Shown piece after piece: positions 27,065 through 36,579 of a DNA stretch of 64,000 nucleotides (position 1 is its first letter; each line of letters starts with the position of its first letter). A program made the translations under genes and the position numbers. The notes beneath the pieces were generated by a model. It had not been told where the DNA came from. It saw nothing but the letters and a program-made list of their open reading frames with translations, and ran no database searches. This DNA is from Secundilactobacillus angelensis (GTDB taxonomy: Bacteria > Bacillota > Bacilli > Lactobacillales > Lactobacillaceae): contig NZ_JAAXLJ010000008.1 of assembly GCF_012641075.1 (NCBI RefSeq), positions 29,018 to 93,017 of the forward strand, given 5' to 3'.

Positions 27065-29236
27065 ATGAGTTTAAAAGAGCTTAAAGATGTCACTTATTAT
27101 GATCTCAACAACGAAATCAACATTCCAGTCAACGGTCAGATTCCGCTGAATAAAGACCAAGAAGCCTTACAAGCCTTCTTGAAGCAAAACGTTGAACCCA
27201 ACACCATGAAATTCGATTCTTTACAGGATCGTTTCAACTATTTATTGGATAACGACTATATCGAATCAGATTTTTATAACAAGTACAAGTTTGACTTTAT
27301 TCAGTCACTATACGATTATCTGAAATCCCAAGATTTTCATTTTAAATCATTCATGGCTGCTTACAAGTTTTATGCACAGTACGCACTACGGACTAACGAC
27401 AACGATTACTACTTGGAAAACTACATTGACCGTGTGGCGTTGAACGCACTGTACTTCGCTGATGGTGATGAACAACTGGCTATGGATCTGGCTGATGAAA
27501 TGGTGCATCAACGTTATCAACCAGCTACCCCCAGTTTCTTAAACGCCGGCCGTAAGCAACGTGGTGAACTGGTATCATGTTTCTTAATTCAAACCACTGA
27601 TGATATGAACACGATTGGCCGGACCATCAACTCGGCACTACAGTTGTCACGAATCGGTGGCGGGGTTGGTATCAACCTGTCCAACCTGCGTGGTGCTGGT
27701 GACCCAATCAAAAACATTGAAGGTGCAGCTAGCGGCGTTGTTCCCGTCATGAAGTTACTTGAAGACAGTTTTTCATACTCTAACCAGTTAGGCCAACGCC
27801 AAGGTGCCGGTGTCGTTTACCTGAGCGTCTTCCACCCAGATATCATTGCGTTTCTCTCTGCAAAGAAAGAAAACGCCGACGAAAAGATTCGGCTTAAAAC
27901 TTTGTCGCTGGGAATTACTGTCCCAGACAAGTTTTACGAACTTTGCCGTGATAATCAGGAGATGTACTTGTTCAGTCCCTACGATGTTGAACGGGAATAT
28001 GGCAAACCATTTAGCTACGTTGATATCACTAAAGAGTACGATAACATGGTGGCTAACGACGCAATCCACAAAAAGAAGTTACCCGCTCGTGAACTCGAAA
28101 CAGAAATCGGCAAGTTGCAGCAGGAATCTGGCTACCCATACATCATCAACATTGATACCGCCAACCGGGACAACCCTATCGACGGTCGGATCGTGATGAG
28201 TAACCTCTGCTCAGAGATTCTTCAGGTTCAAACACCATCTACGGTGGATAACACCCAGACTTACGTTCAAATGGGCCGAGATATTTCCTGCAACTTGGGA
28301 TCAACCAACATCGTTAACTTGATGGCTAGTCCCGACTTTGGCCACTCCGTTGAGACCATGGTCCGGGCATTGACGTTCATCACGGATCATTCTGACATCG
28401 ACGTCGTACCTTCTATTCAAAACGGTAACAAACTTGGTCACACCATTGGTCTTGGTGGCATGGGGCTTCACAGTTTCTTTGCTAAAAACCAAATGATGTA
28501 TGGCGATCCCGAAACCGTTGAATTCACTAACATCTACTTCATGCTGTTAAACTACTGGACGCTGGTTGCCTCTAACCACATTGCTAAAGAACGTCACACG
28601 ACTTTTTACAATTTTGATAAGAGTGATTACGCTAACGGCAGTTACTTCGACAAGTACACGAATCAAAACGGTGAATTTTTGCCACAGTCAGACAAAGTTA
28701 AGTCACTCTTTAAGGACACTTTCATTCCAACCGCGGCTGACTGGGAAAAACTTAAGCAAGCAGTCATGAAAGATGGCTTGTACCACCAAAACCGTTTGGC
28801 GGTTGCGCCTAATGGCTCAATTTCTTACATTAACGACACCACTGCCAGTTTGCACCCCATCATCAACCGAATCGAAGAACGCCAAGAAAAGAAAATTGGT
28901 AATATCTATTACCCCGCTCCTTACTTGTCTAACGAAACGTTACCTTATTATAAGTCAGCCTATGATACTGACATGCGCAAAGTAATTGATGTCTACGCTG
29001 CCGCGCAACAACACGTTGACCAAGGTATGAGTATGACACTCTTCATGCGCTCAACAATCCCAGAAGGCTTGTACGAATGGAAGAACGGTCGAACGAATAA
29101 GATGACGACCCGTGATTTGACGATTCTGCGGAACTACGCTCACAAAAAGGGCCTCAAGTCGATCTACTACGTCCGGACATTTACGGATGATGCGGATGAA
29201 ATCGGCGCTAACCAATGCGAAAGCTGCGTTATTTAA
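27065..29236 (+). CDS. nrdE: Class Ib ribonucleotide reductase alpha subunit
   Basis: Reduces ribonucleoside diphosphates to deoxy forms. 723 residues. Features: QPATPSFLNAGRKQRGELVSCFL (first active-site cysteine), RIGGGVGINLSNLRG, SNLCSEILQ, and the C-terminal redox pair CESC (Cys718, Cys721) reduced by NrdH. No ATP-cone at the N-terminus, as in class Ib. 46 bases before nrdF. Confidence 0.98.
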   Translation: MSLKELKDVTYYDLNNEINIPVNGQIPLNKDQEALQAFLKQNVEPNTMKFDSLQDRFNYLLDNDYIESDFYNKYKFDFIQSLYDYLKSQDFHFKSFMAAYKFYAQYALRTNDNDYYLENYIDRVALNALYFADGDEQLAMDLADEMVHQRYQPATPSFLNAGRKQRGELVSCFLIQTTDDMNTIGRTINSALQLSRIGGGVGINLSNLRGAGDPIKNIEGAASGVVPVMKLLEDSFSYSNQLGQRQGAGVVYLSVFHPDIIAFLSAKKENADEKIRLKTLSLGITVPDKFYELCRDNQEMYLFSPYDVEREYGKPFSYVDITKEYDNMVANDAIHKKKLPARELETEIGKLQQESGYPYIINIDTANRDNPIDGRIVMSNLCSEILQVQTPSTVDNTQTYVQMGRDISCNLGSTNIVNLMASPDFGHSVETMVRALTFITDHSDIDVVPSIQNGNKLGHTIGLGGMGLHSFFAKNQMMYGDPETVEFTNIYFMLLNYWTLVASNHIAKERHTTFYNFDKSDYANGSYFDKYTNQNGEFLPQSDKVKSLFKDTFIPTAADWEKLKQAVMKDGLYHQNRLAVAPNGSISYINDTTASLHPIINRIEERQEKKIGNIYYPAPYLSNETLPYYKSAYDTDMRKVIDVYAAAQQHVDQGMSMTLFMRSTIPEGLYEWKNGRTNKMTTRDLTILRNYAHKKGLKSIYYVRTFTDDADEIGANQCESCVI

Positions 29237-29281
29237 CCAAGTAGTCAAACCGTTAAAATTAGACACTAAAGGAGCAGGAAA

Positions 29282-30238
29282 ATGACAGAATCATACCATG
29301 CAATTAACTGGAACGCGGTGGACGATCAAATCGACAAGGCCACCTGGGAAAAACTAACGGAACAATTTTGGCTGGATACCCGGATTCCGCTTTCAAATGA
29401 CTTAGATGATTGGCGCGAGCTGGATGATACACACAAGTGGGTCGTGGGTCACGTCTTCGGTGGTTTAACGCTACTGGATACATTACAATCTCAAGACGGA
29501 ATGGCTTCATTGAGAAAAGATACACAGACTCAACACGAAATGGCCGTCTTGAACAACATCCAATTCATGGAATCTGTCCATGCCAAAAGTTACTCATCAA
29601 TCTTTACAACCTTAAATACGCCAGATGAAATCGATGAGATTTTTAATTGGAGCGATTCTGAAGAATTTTTGCAAAACAAAGCTTTACGAATTCGCGATCT
29701 GTACCATGATGATGGTCATCCATTGAAGAAGAAGATTGCCAACGTTTTCCTTGAAACCTTCCTCTTCTATTCTGGCTTCTTTACCCCACTTTACTATCTT
29801 GGACATAATAAATTAGCCAACGTTGCCGAAATCATCAAGTTGATTTTGCGTGATGAATCCGTCCATGGTACCTATATTGGCTACAAGTTCCAAATTGGCT
29901 TCAACCAGTTAGGTGAAAACGAACAACAAGACCTGAAAGACTGGATGTTCAACTTTTTGTACGAATTGTACGAAAACGAAGAAAAATACACCCACTTAGT
30001 TTATGATCAAGTTGGTTGGACCGATGAAGTATTATCATTTATCCGTTACAACGCGAATAAAGCGTTGATGAATCTCGGTCAAGATCCGTTGTTCCCAGAT
30101 ACTGCAGATGATGTCAACCCAATCGTTATGAACGGGATTTCAACCACCACTGCCAATCATGATTTCTTCTCCCAAGTGGGTAACGGTTACCTCTTAGGAA
30201 ACGTGGAAGCCATGCAGGATAGCGATTACGATATTTAA
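29282..30238 (+). CDS. nrdF: Class Ib ribonucleotide reductase beta subunit
   Basis: 318-residue radical-generating subunit with a dinuclear Mn or Fe site. EQFWLDTRIPLSNDLDDW start region, metal-ligand motifs ESVHAKSY and RDESVHGTYIGY. Class Ib usually needs the flavoprotein NrdI to assemble the Mn cofactor; NrdI must lie elsewhere or be replaced. Confidence 0.98.
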   Translation: MTESYHAINWNAVDDQIDKATWEKLTEQFWLDTRIPLSNDLDDWRELDDTHKWVVGHVFGGLTLLDTLQSQDGMASLRKDTQTQHEMAVLNNIQFMESVHAKSYSSIFTTLNTPDEIDEIFNWSDSEEFLQNKALRIRDLYHDDGHPLKKKIANVFLETFLFYSGFFTPLYYLGHNKLANVAEIIKLILRDESVHGTYIGYKFQIGFNQLGENEQQDLKDWMFNFLYELYENEEKYTHLVYDQVGWTDEVLSFIRYNANKALMNLGQDPLFPDTADDVNPIVMNGISTTTANHDFFSQVGNGYLLGNVEAMQDSDYDI

Positions 30239-30261
30239 GCGATAAAATTTTTAACAAAATT

Positions 30262-30301
30262 AAGGATGACGTCTTGAAACATAAAGACGTCATCCTTTTT
30301 G
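30262..30301 (+). terminator. Terminator after nrdF
   Basis: AAGGATGACGTCTT / AAGACGTCATCCTT with a six-base loop followed by TTTG. The stretch 30302-30455 shows nothing further. Confidence 0.85.
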
Positions 30302-30456
30302 TTTTAGCCGGCAACGAGCCACCATCGACGTTACCAGCTGTTAGCCTTATAAAATAAGATCCTAAGGTAACTTATCGTTGTCTCCAAGTAAATACCTTAT
30401 TCTAAATAATACGCACTCACAGTCAGATTTAGAGCTATCAGGTCTTAGCAGAGCGC

Positions 30457-30490
30457 AAAAAAAGCATCGCGCAATTGCGCGATGCTTTTT
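30457..30490 (-). terminator. Terminator after rplL
   Basis: AAAAAGCATCGCGC / GCGCGATGCTTTTT with a four-base loop; symmetric, so it may also stop plus-strand reads from nrdF. Confidence 0.85.
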
Positions 30491-30507
30491 GAACGGGTTG
30501 CCTTAAA

Positions 30508-30873
30508 TTACTTAAGGGTAACCACGCCACCAACTTCTTCAAGCTTAGCTTTAAGATCGTTGGCTTCGTCTTCTGAAACGCCTTCCTTGATAACTGAAGG
30601 TACGTTATCAACAAGACCCTTAGCATCCTTCAAACCAAGACCAGTGATCTCACGGACAGCCTTGATAGCCTTAACCTTTTGGTCACCTGATTCAGTTAAT
30701 TCAACATCGTATGAATCCTTAGCAGCACCAGCATCGGCACCACCAGCAGCTACAGCAACAGGAGCAGCAGCTGAAACATCGAATTCTTCTTCGATTGCCT
30801 TAACAAGGTCGTTTAAATCTGAGATTGACGCTTCTTTTAATGAAGCGATGATAGCATCTTTATCAAAAGCCAT
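30508..30873 (-). CDS. rplL: 50S ribosomal protein L7/L12
   Basis: 121-residue stalk protein: N-terminal dimerisation domain, alanine-rich hinge ([17 protein letters not shown]) and C-terminal factor-binding domain ([20 protein letters not shown]). ATG at 30873 behind GGAGG. Co-transcribed with rplJ. Confidence 0.98.
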   Translation of the reverse strand: MAFDKDAIIASLKEASISDLNDLVKAIEEEFDVSAAAPVAVAAGGADAGAAKDSYDVELTESGDQKVKAIKAVREITGLGLKDAKGLVDNVPSVIKEGVSEDEANDLKAKLEEVGGVVTLK

Positions 30874-30920
30874 TTTTGTTTCCTCCATTTTATATTGAAT
30901 AAGTTATTTGAGATACAGGG

Positions 30921-31424
30921 TTAGGCAGCTTCGCCGTCACCCTTGTCAGCGACTGCCTTAACCGCACGCGCAATTTTACGCATTGGATCAGACAAGGCAC
31001 TAGCAAGCATTGACAACAAGTCTTCACGACTTGGCATCGTAGCGTAAGCGTTGATTTCATCAATAGAAGCAACCTTACCTTCAACCATACCACCCTTAAG
31101 ACTCAAGGCATCATGGCTGTCAGCAAACTTCTTCAAGATCTTAGCAGGTGCAATTGCATCTTCGTCAGAAAAGGCAACGGCAGTAGGACCAACGAAAGTA
31201 TCGTTTAAGTCTGCATAACCAGCTTTTTCAGCAGCACGGGTCAAAATCTTGTTCTTGATGACACTCATTGAAACACCGGCATCACGTAATTGCTTACGTA
31301 AGTCAGTCACTTCAGCAACCGTTAAACCACGGTAGTCAACGACAATAGCTGACTGGGCGTTATTAAAACGTTCAGTGGCTTCTTCGACTGCCTTAGCTTT
31401 GATTGCAACAGTTTCTTTACTCAT
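30921..31424 (-). CDS. rplJ: 50S ribosomal protein L10
   Basis: 167-residue stalk base protein ([39 protein letters not shown]). ATG at 31424 behind AGGAGGTG. Expressed from its own promoter with an L10-binding leader. Confidence 0.98.
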   Translation of the reverse strand: MSKETVAIKAKAVEEATERFNNAQSAIVVDYRGLTVAEVTDLRKQLRDAGVSMSVIKNKILTRAAEKAGYADLNDTFVGPTAVAFSDEDAIAPAKILKKFADSHDALSLKGGMVEGKVASIDEINAYATMPSREDLLSMLASALSDPMRKIARAVKAVADKGDGEAA

Positions 31425-31439
31425 TAGTTTCACCTCCTG

Positions 31440-31570
31440 AAAAATTTTAGGAATAAAAAATCCCTATGTCCGCCAGGCATAGAGAGAAATGTAAAACTAA
31501 ATTCACATCTTCCTCGGCAGGTAGATTAAGGCTTTCGCCACCTGAGTCTTGGGCAGAACAAATATCAACT
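31440..31570 (-). ncRNA. Ribosomal protein L10 leader RNA (autoregulatory)
   Basis: About 130-base untranslated leader of rplJ-rplL. It contains the paired region around CAGGTGGCGAAAGCC and CTACCTGCCGAGG, and ends in the hairpin CTATGCCTGGCGGACATAG followed by GGATTTTTTA, a terminator. L10 with L12 binds the leader and lowers expression when in excess. Confidence 0.85.
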
Positions 31571-31575
31571 TGTTA

Positions 31576-31604
31576 AGCATACCGAATGCTAGAACAAAAG
31601 TCAA
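31576..31604 (-). promoter_or_regulatory. rplJ-rplL promoter
   Basis: Minus strand -35 TTGACT (31604-31599), 17-base spacer, -10 TATGCT (31581-31576), just upstream of the L10 leader. Confidence 0.75.
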
Positions 31605-31623
31605 TACGGGATTTTCTATTTAA

Positions 31624-32316
31624 TTAAAGGGATGCCACATCAACGTTGACACTTGGGCCAAAGGTTGATGAGATCGATACGTGTTGTACGTAAGTCCCCT
31701 TAACAGCTGCAGGACGGGCTGAAACAACCACGTTCGCAATTGTCTTCAAGTTTTCAACTAACTTGTCAGCATCGAATGATACCTTACCAACAGGAACAGC
31801 AACGTTACCGTCACGATCAGTCCGGTAAGTAACCTTACCAGCCTTAGAATCGTTAACAGCCTTCGTTACGTCCATAGTAACAGTACCAGTCTTAGGGTTA
31901 GGCATTAAGCCTTTAGGTCCAAGAACACGACCTAAACGACCAACTTGGGCCATCATATCTGGTGTTGCAATTGCAACATCAAAGTCCAACCAGCCATCTT
32001 GGATCTTGGCAACTAAGTCGTCTTCACCAACAAAGTCAGCGCCAGCGGCTTGAGCTTCCTTAGCCTTGTCACCCTTAGCAAATACAACAACAGTCTGATC
32101 TTTACCAGTACCGTTAGGCAGAACAACTGCCCCACGAAGTTGTTGGTCAGCTTGCTTAGTATCTACGTTAAGCTTAAATGCAATTTCAACCGTTGCATCA
32201 AACTTAGCAAAATCAATCTTCTTAACTAAATCAACAGCTTCATCAAGTGCGTAGTTCTTTTCAGCTTCTACTTGCTTGACAGCGTCTTGATACTTTTTAC
32301 CTCTTTTATGAGCCAT
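31624..32316 (-). CDS. rplA: 50S ribosomal protein L1
   Basis: 230 residues; two-domain L1 stalk protein and translational repressor of its own operon ([35 protein letters not shown]). ATG at 32316 behind AAGGAGGAA. Follows rplK with a 95-base gap that contains an L1-type site. Confidence 0.98.
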   Translation of the reverse strand: MAHKRGKKYQDAVKQVEAEKNYALDEAVDLVKKIDFAKFDATVEIAFKLNVDTKQADQQLRGAVVLPNGTGKDQTVVVFAKGDKAKEAQAAGADFVGEDDLVAKIQDGWLDFDVAIATPDMMAQVGRLGRVLGPKGLMPNPKTGTVTMDVTKAVNDSKAGKVTYRTDRDGNVAVPVGKVSFDADKLVENLKTIANVVVSARPAAVKGTYVQHVSISSTFGPSVNVDVASL

Positions 32317-32339
32317 CTTGTGAATTCCTCCTTGCAAAT

Positions 32340-32365
32340 GTGGTTATAACGGCTTGGCCTCCCAC
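32340..32365 (-). promoter_or_regulatory. Candidate L1-binding site between rplK and rplA
   Basis: Minus-strand RNA GTGGGAGGCCAAGCC followed by GTTATAACCAC: asymmetric stem-loop like the L1 target (GTGGGAG ... ACCAC), 24 bases before the rplA start. Confidence 0.65.
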
Positions 32366-32411
32366 TTGATACATTTGCTTTAACAAAGTATCCGTAGTGT
32401 TGTAGCTGGGA

Positions 32412-32837
32412 TTAACCTTCTACAGTGAAGCCCATGCTACGAGCAGTACCTTCAACCATGCGCATTGCTGCTTCAACGTCAGCAGCGTTTAGGTCTTGCA
32501 TTTTGGTCTCAGCGATTTGCTTAACTTGATCCTTGGTTACCTTAGCAACCTTTTTCGTGTTAGGTTCGCCTGAACCATGTTCAACACCGGCGGCCTTCTT
32601 TAAAAGAACGGCTGCTGGCGGAGTCTTAGTTACGAAGTCGAATGAACGATCCTCGTAAACCGTAATAACAACTGGAATGATCATCCCAGCTTGATCGGCA
32701 GTACGAGCGTTAAAATCCTTCGTAAAGCCCATGATGTTAATTCCGGCTTGGCCCAATGCTGGACCAACTGGCGGAGCTGGTGTTGCTTTACCCGCAGGAA
32801 TTTGCAATTTAACAATATTAGCTACTTTTTTAGCCAC
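32412..32837 (-). CDS. rplK: 50S ribosomal protein L11
   Basis: 141 residues ([60 protein letters not shown]). The start is GTG at 32837 behind AAGGAGG; the frame is open for 31 further codons through the leader, without similarity. Confidence 0.98.
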   Translation of the reverse strand: MAKKVANIVKLQIPAGKATPAPPVGPALGQAGINIMGFTKDFNARTADQAGMIIPVVITVYEDRSFDFVTKTPPAAVLLKKAAGVEHGSGEPNTKKVAKVTKDQVKQIAETKMQDLNAADVEAAMRMVEGTARSMGFTVEG

Positions 32838-32857
32838 GAGACATACCTCCTTGAGTC

Positions 32858-32898
32858 CGTGTTGTGGTAAATGGAGAGCAGATTTCTCCTCCCACACG
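32858..32898 (-). promoter_or_regulatory. L1-binding leader upstream of rplK
   Basis: Minus-strand CGTGTGGGAGGAG ... CTCTCC ATTTACCACAACACG forms a stem with the internal asymmetric loop of ribosomal protein L1 targets. It ends 20 bases before the GTG start. Confidence 0.75.
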
Positions 32899-32966
32899 TG
32901 TATGCAGAACATACTCATATAAACTACCACAATTACAACGTCTTGCCAAGTAATTATTCAGATTAT

Positions 32967-33515
32967 TTAGGCAACTGGATCAACTTGATCAAAATTAAGT
33001 TCAGCACTCGTCTCACGGCCAAACATATTGATATTAACTTTAAGCTTACCCTTTTCGTGATCGATCTCGGTAATCTTGCCTTCCATGCCTGAAAAGGCAC
33101 CATCAACGATTTTGACCGTATCATCAACGTCGACGTCGAGATCTTCATGCCGACTGCTCATACCTAGGCGCTTCAAGATCAATTCAACTTCGTCTGGCAA
33201 CAATGGCGTTGGCTTTGAGCCTTGACCATGAGAACCAATAAAGCCGGTAACCCCTGGTGTGTTACGCACAATGTACCATGCGTCATCCGTCATCACCATT
33301 TCAACCAAAACGTAACCTGGGAAGGTTTTATCCATCTTGATCTTTTCCTTACCGTTTTTAACTTCGCGTTCCTCTTCTTCTGGGACGACTACCCGAAAAA
33401 TGTAGTCCTGCATCCCCATTGACTGGGCACGTGACTCCAAGTTCATCTTCACTTTGTTTTCATAGCCAGAATAGGTATGAAGGACATACCATTGCTTTTC
33501 AGCTGATTCAACCAT
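32967..33515 (-). CDS. nusG: Transcription termination/antitermination factor NusG
   Basis: 182 residues: NGN domain (KQWYVLHTYSGYENKV, FPGYVLVEMVMTDDAWYIVRNTPGVTGFIG) and C-terminal KOW domain (VKIVDGAFSGMEGKITEID). ATG at 33515 behind AAAGGATGG. Has its own promoter after secE. Confidence 0.97.
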   Translation of the reverse strand: MVESAEKQWYVLHTYSGYENKVKMNLESRAQSMGMQDYIFRVVVPEEEEREVKNGKEKIKMDKTFPGYVLVEMVMTDDAWYIVRNTPGVTGFIGSHGQGSKPTPLLPDEVELILKRLGMSSRHEDLDVDVDDTVKIVDGAFSGMEGKITEIDHEKGKLKVNINMFGRETSAELNFDQVDPVA

Positions 33516-33559
33516 TTTGTTCCATCCTTTCCTAAAGGGACTGACACTGTCATTAAAAA

Positions 33560-33610
33560 TCAAAATAAAAAAACTCCGACCGCGCGAAGTTTTCAACAAA
33601 ACCTATTATA
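33560..33610 (-). promoter_or_regulatory. nusG promoter with a terminator-like leader hairpin
   Basis: Minus strand extended -10 TGCTATAAT (TATAAT at 33610-33605), then a hairpin AAACTTC / GGAGTTT with an eight-base loop (33592-33571) followed by TTTTATTTTG. The hairpin looks like an attenuator before nusG, or an end point for secE read-through. Confidence 0.5.
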
Positions 33611-33633
33611 GCATAGATTACCGTCTAGTGGCA

Positions 33634-33810
33634 TTAAGCCAAGAACTTTAATCCCAGTTGAACCAGATAGTCCACAAGTCCCAAGAAGATCGCCATGGAT
33701 AAAGCAACGAAAATCACGCTGCTAGTATCCTTTCGTGTCTGTTTGGCATCAGGCCAAGAAACCTGCTTCATCTCATCTTTAACACCAACTAAAAATCTAA
33801 AAAAGCGCAT
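33634..33810 (-). CDS. secE: Preprotein translocase subunit SecE
   Basis: 58-residue single-span membrane protein of the SecYEG channel: MRFFRFLVGVKDEMKQVSWP then one hydrophobic helix (about residues 32-54). KDEMKQVSWPDAKQT is the SecE amphipathic signature. ATG at 33810 behind AAGGAGGAG. Normal place between rpmG and nusG. Confidence 0.95.
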   Translation of the reverse strand: MRFFRFLVGVKDEMKQVSWPDAKQTRKDTSSVIFVALSMAIFLGLVDYLVQLGLKFLA

Positions 33811-33840
33811 GAGCTCCTCCTTACACCGGGCATTCGCGCG

Positions 33841-33990
33841 TTACCGGGTCTCCCGATGTAACGTATGCTTACCACAGTACTTACAGTACTTTTTTACTTC
33901 AAGTCGAACTTTACGATTAGGACTAGCCGGGACCGTGTAGTTCCGGGATCCACAGACAGAACATGCTAACGCAACTTTCTTTTGAGCCAC
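33841..33990 (-). CDS. rpmG: 50S ribosomal protein L33
   Basis: 49 residues; zinc-binding type with both cysteine pairs intact (CSVC, CKYC). [15 protein letters not shown] and HTLHRETR are typical. The start is GTG at 33990 behind GGAGGTG. Confidence 0.96.
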   Translation of the reverse strand: MAQKKVALACSVCGSRNYTVPASPNRKVRLEVKKYCKYCGKHTLHRETR

Positions 33991-34017
33991 GTTCAACACC
34001 TCCTTATAGCAAGCTTC

Positions 34018-34047
34018 ATAATAGCATCTACGCCGAGTATGTGTCAA
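34018..34047 (-). promoter_or_regulatory. Promoter of rpmG-secE
   Basis: Minus strand -35 TTGACA (perfect, 34047-34042), 18-base spacer, -10 TATTAT (34023-34018). Confidence 0.75.
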
Positions 34048-34070
34048 GCAATGTTGAAACCCAACAAAAC

Positions 34071-34643
34071 TTATTTACGTTCTCTGATTTTGCGTTTTAT
34101 CCGTTCATTGGCATTATGAAACTGGGTATGGGTAAGGCCAAGTCGCTGGCAGATCGTTTCTTCTGTTTCACCAGAGAGTAGCGCAATCAAAACTGACCGT
34201 TCCATTTTCGACATGTCCTTTTTCACTGTTTCCACGAGTTGCTGTTGAAAAATAACCCGCTTTTCAGATGAAAATAAATGTTCGTCTGCTAAGGTTTCTG
34301 AGAAATAAGTCGGGTTAGCATCGATGGAGGTAACCGGCCCCGTAGCCTTCCGCTTCTTGGCATTAATTCGCCGAGCGTAATCCCGCCTACGATTTAGCAA
34401 GGCAGCTTTCAAGTATGAGCCAAACGCATGCGTTCGTGTCACATCGAAACGGATCACCACTTCCCAGATCACGATTACTGATTCTTGAAGCCAATCAGAC
34501 AGTTCTAATTCCTGCAAGTAATAACGGTTTTGAATACTTAATATGAGTGGCTTATAGCGGTTGATCAATTCTTGCAAGGCCTGTTCATTACCATCACGAG
34601 CCTGTTCAACCAACACCCAATCCGCTTCGTTTCCGACATGCAT
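34071..34643 (-). CDS. sigH: Sigma-70 family factor, SigH/ComX-like
   Basis: 190 residues. Region 2 near 20-90 ([47 protein letters not shown], and [19 protein letters not shown]), region 4 near 145-188 ([43 protein letters not shown]). The position between yacP and rpmG-secE-nusG is that of Bacillus sigH and lactobacillar sigH/comX. It may direct competence genes such as comFA-comFC. The promoter it recognises cannot be read here. Confidence 0.85.
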   Translation of the reverse strand: MHVGNEADWVLVEQARDGNEQALQELINRYKPLILSIQNRYYLQELELSDWLQESVIVIWEVVIRFDVTRTHAFGSYLKAALLNRRRDYARRINAKKRKATGPVTSIDANPTYFSETLADEHLFSSEKRVIFQQQLVETVKKDMSKMERSVLIALLSGETEETICQRLGLTHTQFHNANERIKRKIRERK

Positions 34644-34738
34644 ATTGTTTCCTCCATTATGAGTAGTTCACCATTGGAAACAATATAACAACCCGTGTTA
34701 TTGGTGTATACCAAACGTAAAGCCCCATTGTACAAATA

Positions 34739-34825
34739 AAAAACAACCGATTCGTGAAATTCAGCTAGTAGTATAACGGTACTCCCGTTTATGCTGCTAG
34801 TCCAAAAATCGAATCGATTGTTTTT
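34739..34825 (-). terminator. Long two-part hairpin between yacP and sigH, ending in a T-run
   Basis: Outer arms AAAAACAACCGATTCG (34739-34754) and CGAATCGATTGTTTTT (34810-34825) with one mismatch; inner arms CTAGTAGTATAACGG (34765-34779) and CCGTTTATGCTGCTAG (34785-34800). Read on the minus strand it ends in GTTGTTTTTTATTTG, so it is probably the yacP terminator, but the double stem is unusually large. Confidence 0.7.
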
Positions 34826-34841
34826 AACGGTCACTTTTCGG

Positions 34842-35381
34842 TTAGACATCTGGATGATGCTCATCACCCAAATGATCACGCAGTTTTTCTAACTTAGATA
34901 ATTGGCCTTCGCTCCATGGCGAATGGCGAACCTGGCCTTTATCAGCAAACTTGACTGCTTGCGTATGAACTTCTTTGCGAGTTCGATTAATGTTAGCCAG
35001 AAGCTCTCCCGCGGGAATTCGTAACGCTCCTGCAGAAAAGACCGTCCATTGTTCAGCTTGGTCACTGGTTGCAACCGTCACCTGCGTAAAGCGGGTCTGT
35101 TTTTGCTTGGTTAGCATCTCAATATATTCATCAGCAGTTTGATCCTGACCAGTCCAAACAACCTCCAAGCCGTAGTGGTCATATTTCTTGGACATTCCTG
35201 GGACATACATAGCGTCAAAAACCACGATCATTTCGATGCGTTGGTACTTGTGATATTCCGACAAAATCGACAACAGGTTGTCACGGGCTTCTTCCAAACG
35301 TCCAGTTAACTTGAGCCGGTTCAAATCGGGCCAGTTGCCAATCATATTGTAGGCGTCAACAATTAAAATATCTTTTTTCAA
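34842..35381 (-). CDS. yacP: YacP/Rae1 family NYN-domain ribonuclease
   Basis: 179 residues of the PIN-like NYN fold: ILIVDAYNMIGNWPDL (catalytic Asp), VVFDAMYVPG, GQDQTADEYIEML, VATSDQAEQW. In Bacillus, Rae1 cleaves mRNA inside the ribosome A site. 18 bases after rlmB in the cysS-mrnC-rlmB-yacP run. Confidence 0.93.
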   Translation of the reverse strand: MKKDILIVDAYNMIGNWPDLNRLKLTGRLEEARDNLLSILSEYHKYQRIEMIVVFDAMYVPGMSKKYDHYGLEVVWTGQDQTADEYIEMLTKQKQTRFTQVTVATSDQAEQWTVFSAGALRIPAGELLANINRTRKEVHTQAVKFADKGQVRHSPWSEGQLSKLEKLRDHLGDEHHPDV

Positions 35382-35399
35382 TTAACTCACCCATTCCAT

Positions 35400-36167
35400 T
35401 TAATTCAGTGGGTGGCGAGAAGAAAAGGCTTGATACATCAACAGGCTGGCGGCAACGCTGGCATTTAAACTTTGAACGTGGCCGACCATCGGAATTGTCA
35501 GCATCTCATCGACCGCCTTTTTCAGCAGTGGTGAAATTCCCTTACCTTCATTGCCGATGATAATGCCAACCGGACCCTTAGCGTCAAAATGGCGGTAGTC
35601 GGTCCCGTTCATATCCGTACCAAACACCCAAAGGCCCCGATCTTTCAGCTCTTTGACCGTATTCACTAAATTTGTCACACGAGCAACTGGCACGTGTTCA
35701 ATGGCACCGGTGGAGGTTTTAGCCACCACACCGGTGAGTCCGACTGAACGACGCTTAGGGATAATAATACCGTGAGCACCCACCGCGTCTGCCGTACGCA
35801 TGATTGACCCTAAATTATGCGGATCATTAATGTTGTCTAGAATCAAGAAAAATGGCTGTTCGTCTTTTTCCTGAGCCTTCGCAAACAAGTCATCAATACT
35901 AGCGTAATCAAAAGCTGAAACTGCTAGCACGACACCTTGGTGATTTTCACGCGGTGCTAGTCGCTCCAACTTTGACTTTGGCACCATCTGGATCACCAAG
36001 CCGCGTTTCTTAGCCAGCTTGATAATTTCACCAATCAGCTCGTTTTTCAGGCCGTCCTGAATGAACACCTTATTGATTTCCTGATCGCTCTTTAACGCAT
36101 TAATTGCTGGATGACGACCGAAAATAAATTCAGACGGTTCATCTGATAGCTGTTCATTATTTTTCAT
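35400..36167 (-). CDS. rlmB: 23S rRNA (guanosine-2251-2'-O)-methyltransferase RlmB
   Basis: SpoU-family methyltransferase, 255 residues: [12 protein letters not shown] substrate-binding start, [32 protein letters not shown] and [19 protein letters not shown] knot motifs. ATG at 36167 behind GGGAG; it overlaps the mrnC end by 11 bases. Confidence 0.95.
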   Translation of the reverse strand: MKNNEQLSDEPSEFIFGRHPAINALKSDQEINKVFIQDGLKNELIGEIIKLAKKRGLVIQMVPKSKLERLAPRENHQGVVLAVSAFDYASIDDLFAKAQEKDEQPFFLILDNINDPHNLGSIMRTADAVGAHGIIIPKRRSVGLTGVVAKTSTGAIEHVPVARVTNLVNTVKELKDRGLWVFGTDMNGTDYRHFDAKGPVGIIIGNEGKGISPLLKKAVDEMLTIPMVGHVQSLNASVAASLLMYQAFSSRHPLN

Positions 36168-36579
36168 TTGGTAATCTCCCTGCTTCAACTTGTTCAATAC
36201 ACCATTGCGCCATCTCAGCTAACCGATCTTGTTGATTACTCAACGTCAAATAGCCAAAGATTGCTTCAAACCCAGTCGAAATACGATACGTCATGACACT
36301 TGTGTTCTTAGCGTGTGTGTAACTTTTGGCATTGCGGCCGCGCTTAAAGTAGTATTCTTCTTCCTCAGTCCAAAAGTCGTCTTCCTCCATTAACGCTATC
36401 AAGCCGGCTTGTGCTTTGGCTGATACATACATGGTCGCCTTATGGTGCAGTTTGGTTGGTTTAGTGAAGCCCGTCTCAATTAAATGACGTCTGATAAAGA
36501 CCTCATAAGCAGCATCGCCCATGTAGGCCAAAGCAACGCCATTTAACTGCTGATAATCCTGTTGCGTTTGTTCGCTCAT
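36157..36579 (-). CDS. mrnC: Mini-ribonuclease III
   Basis: 140 residues: an RNase III catalytic domain without the dsRNA-binding domain ([20 protein letters not shown], with the conserved DAAYE). It matures 23S rRNA ends. Its ATG overlaps the cysS stop as ATGA. Confidence 0.96.
   Translation of the reverse strand: MSEQTQQDYQQLNGVALAYMGDAAYEVFIRRHLIETGFTKPTKLHHKATMYVSAKAQAGLIALMEEDDFWTEEEEYYFKRGRNAKSYTHAKNTSVMTYRISTGFEAIFGYLTLSNQQDRLAEMAQWCIEQVEAGRLPNEK

Noticed and set aside
34565..34879. 104-codon minus-strand frame over the yacP/sigH gap
   Set aside because: It overlaps the start of sigH and the long hairpin, lacks a ribosome site and has no family look.
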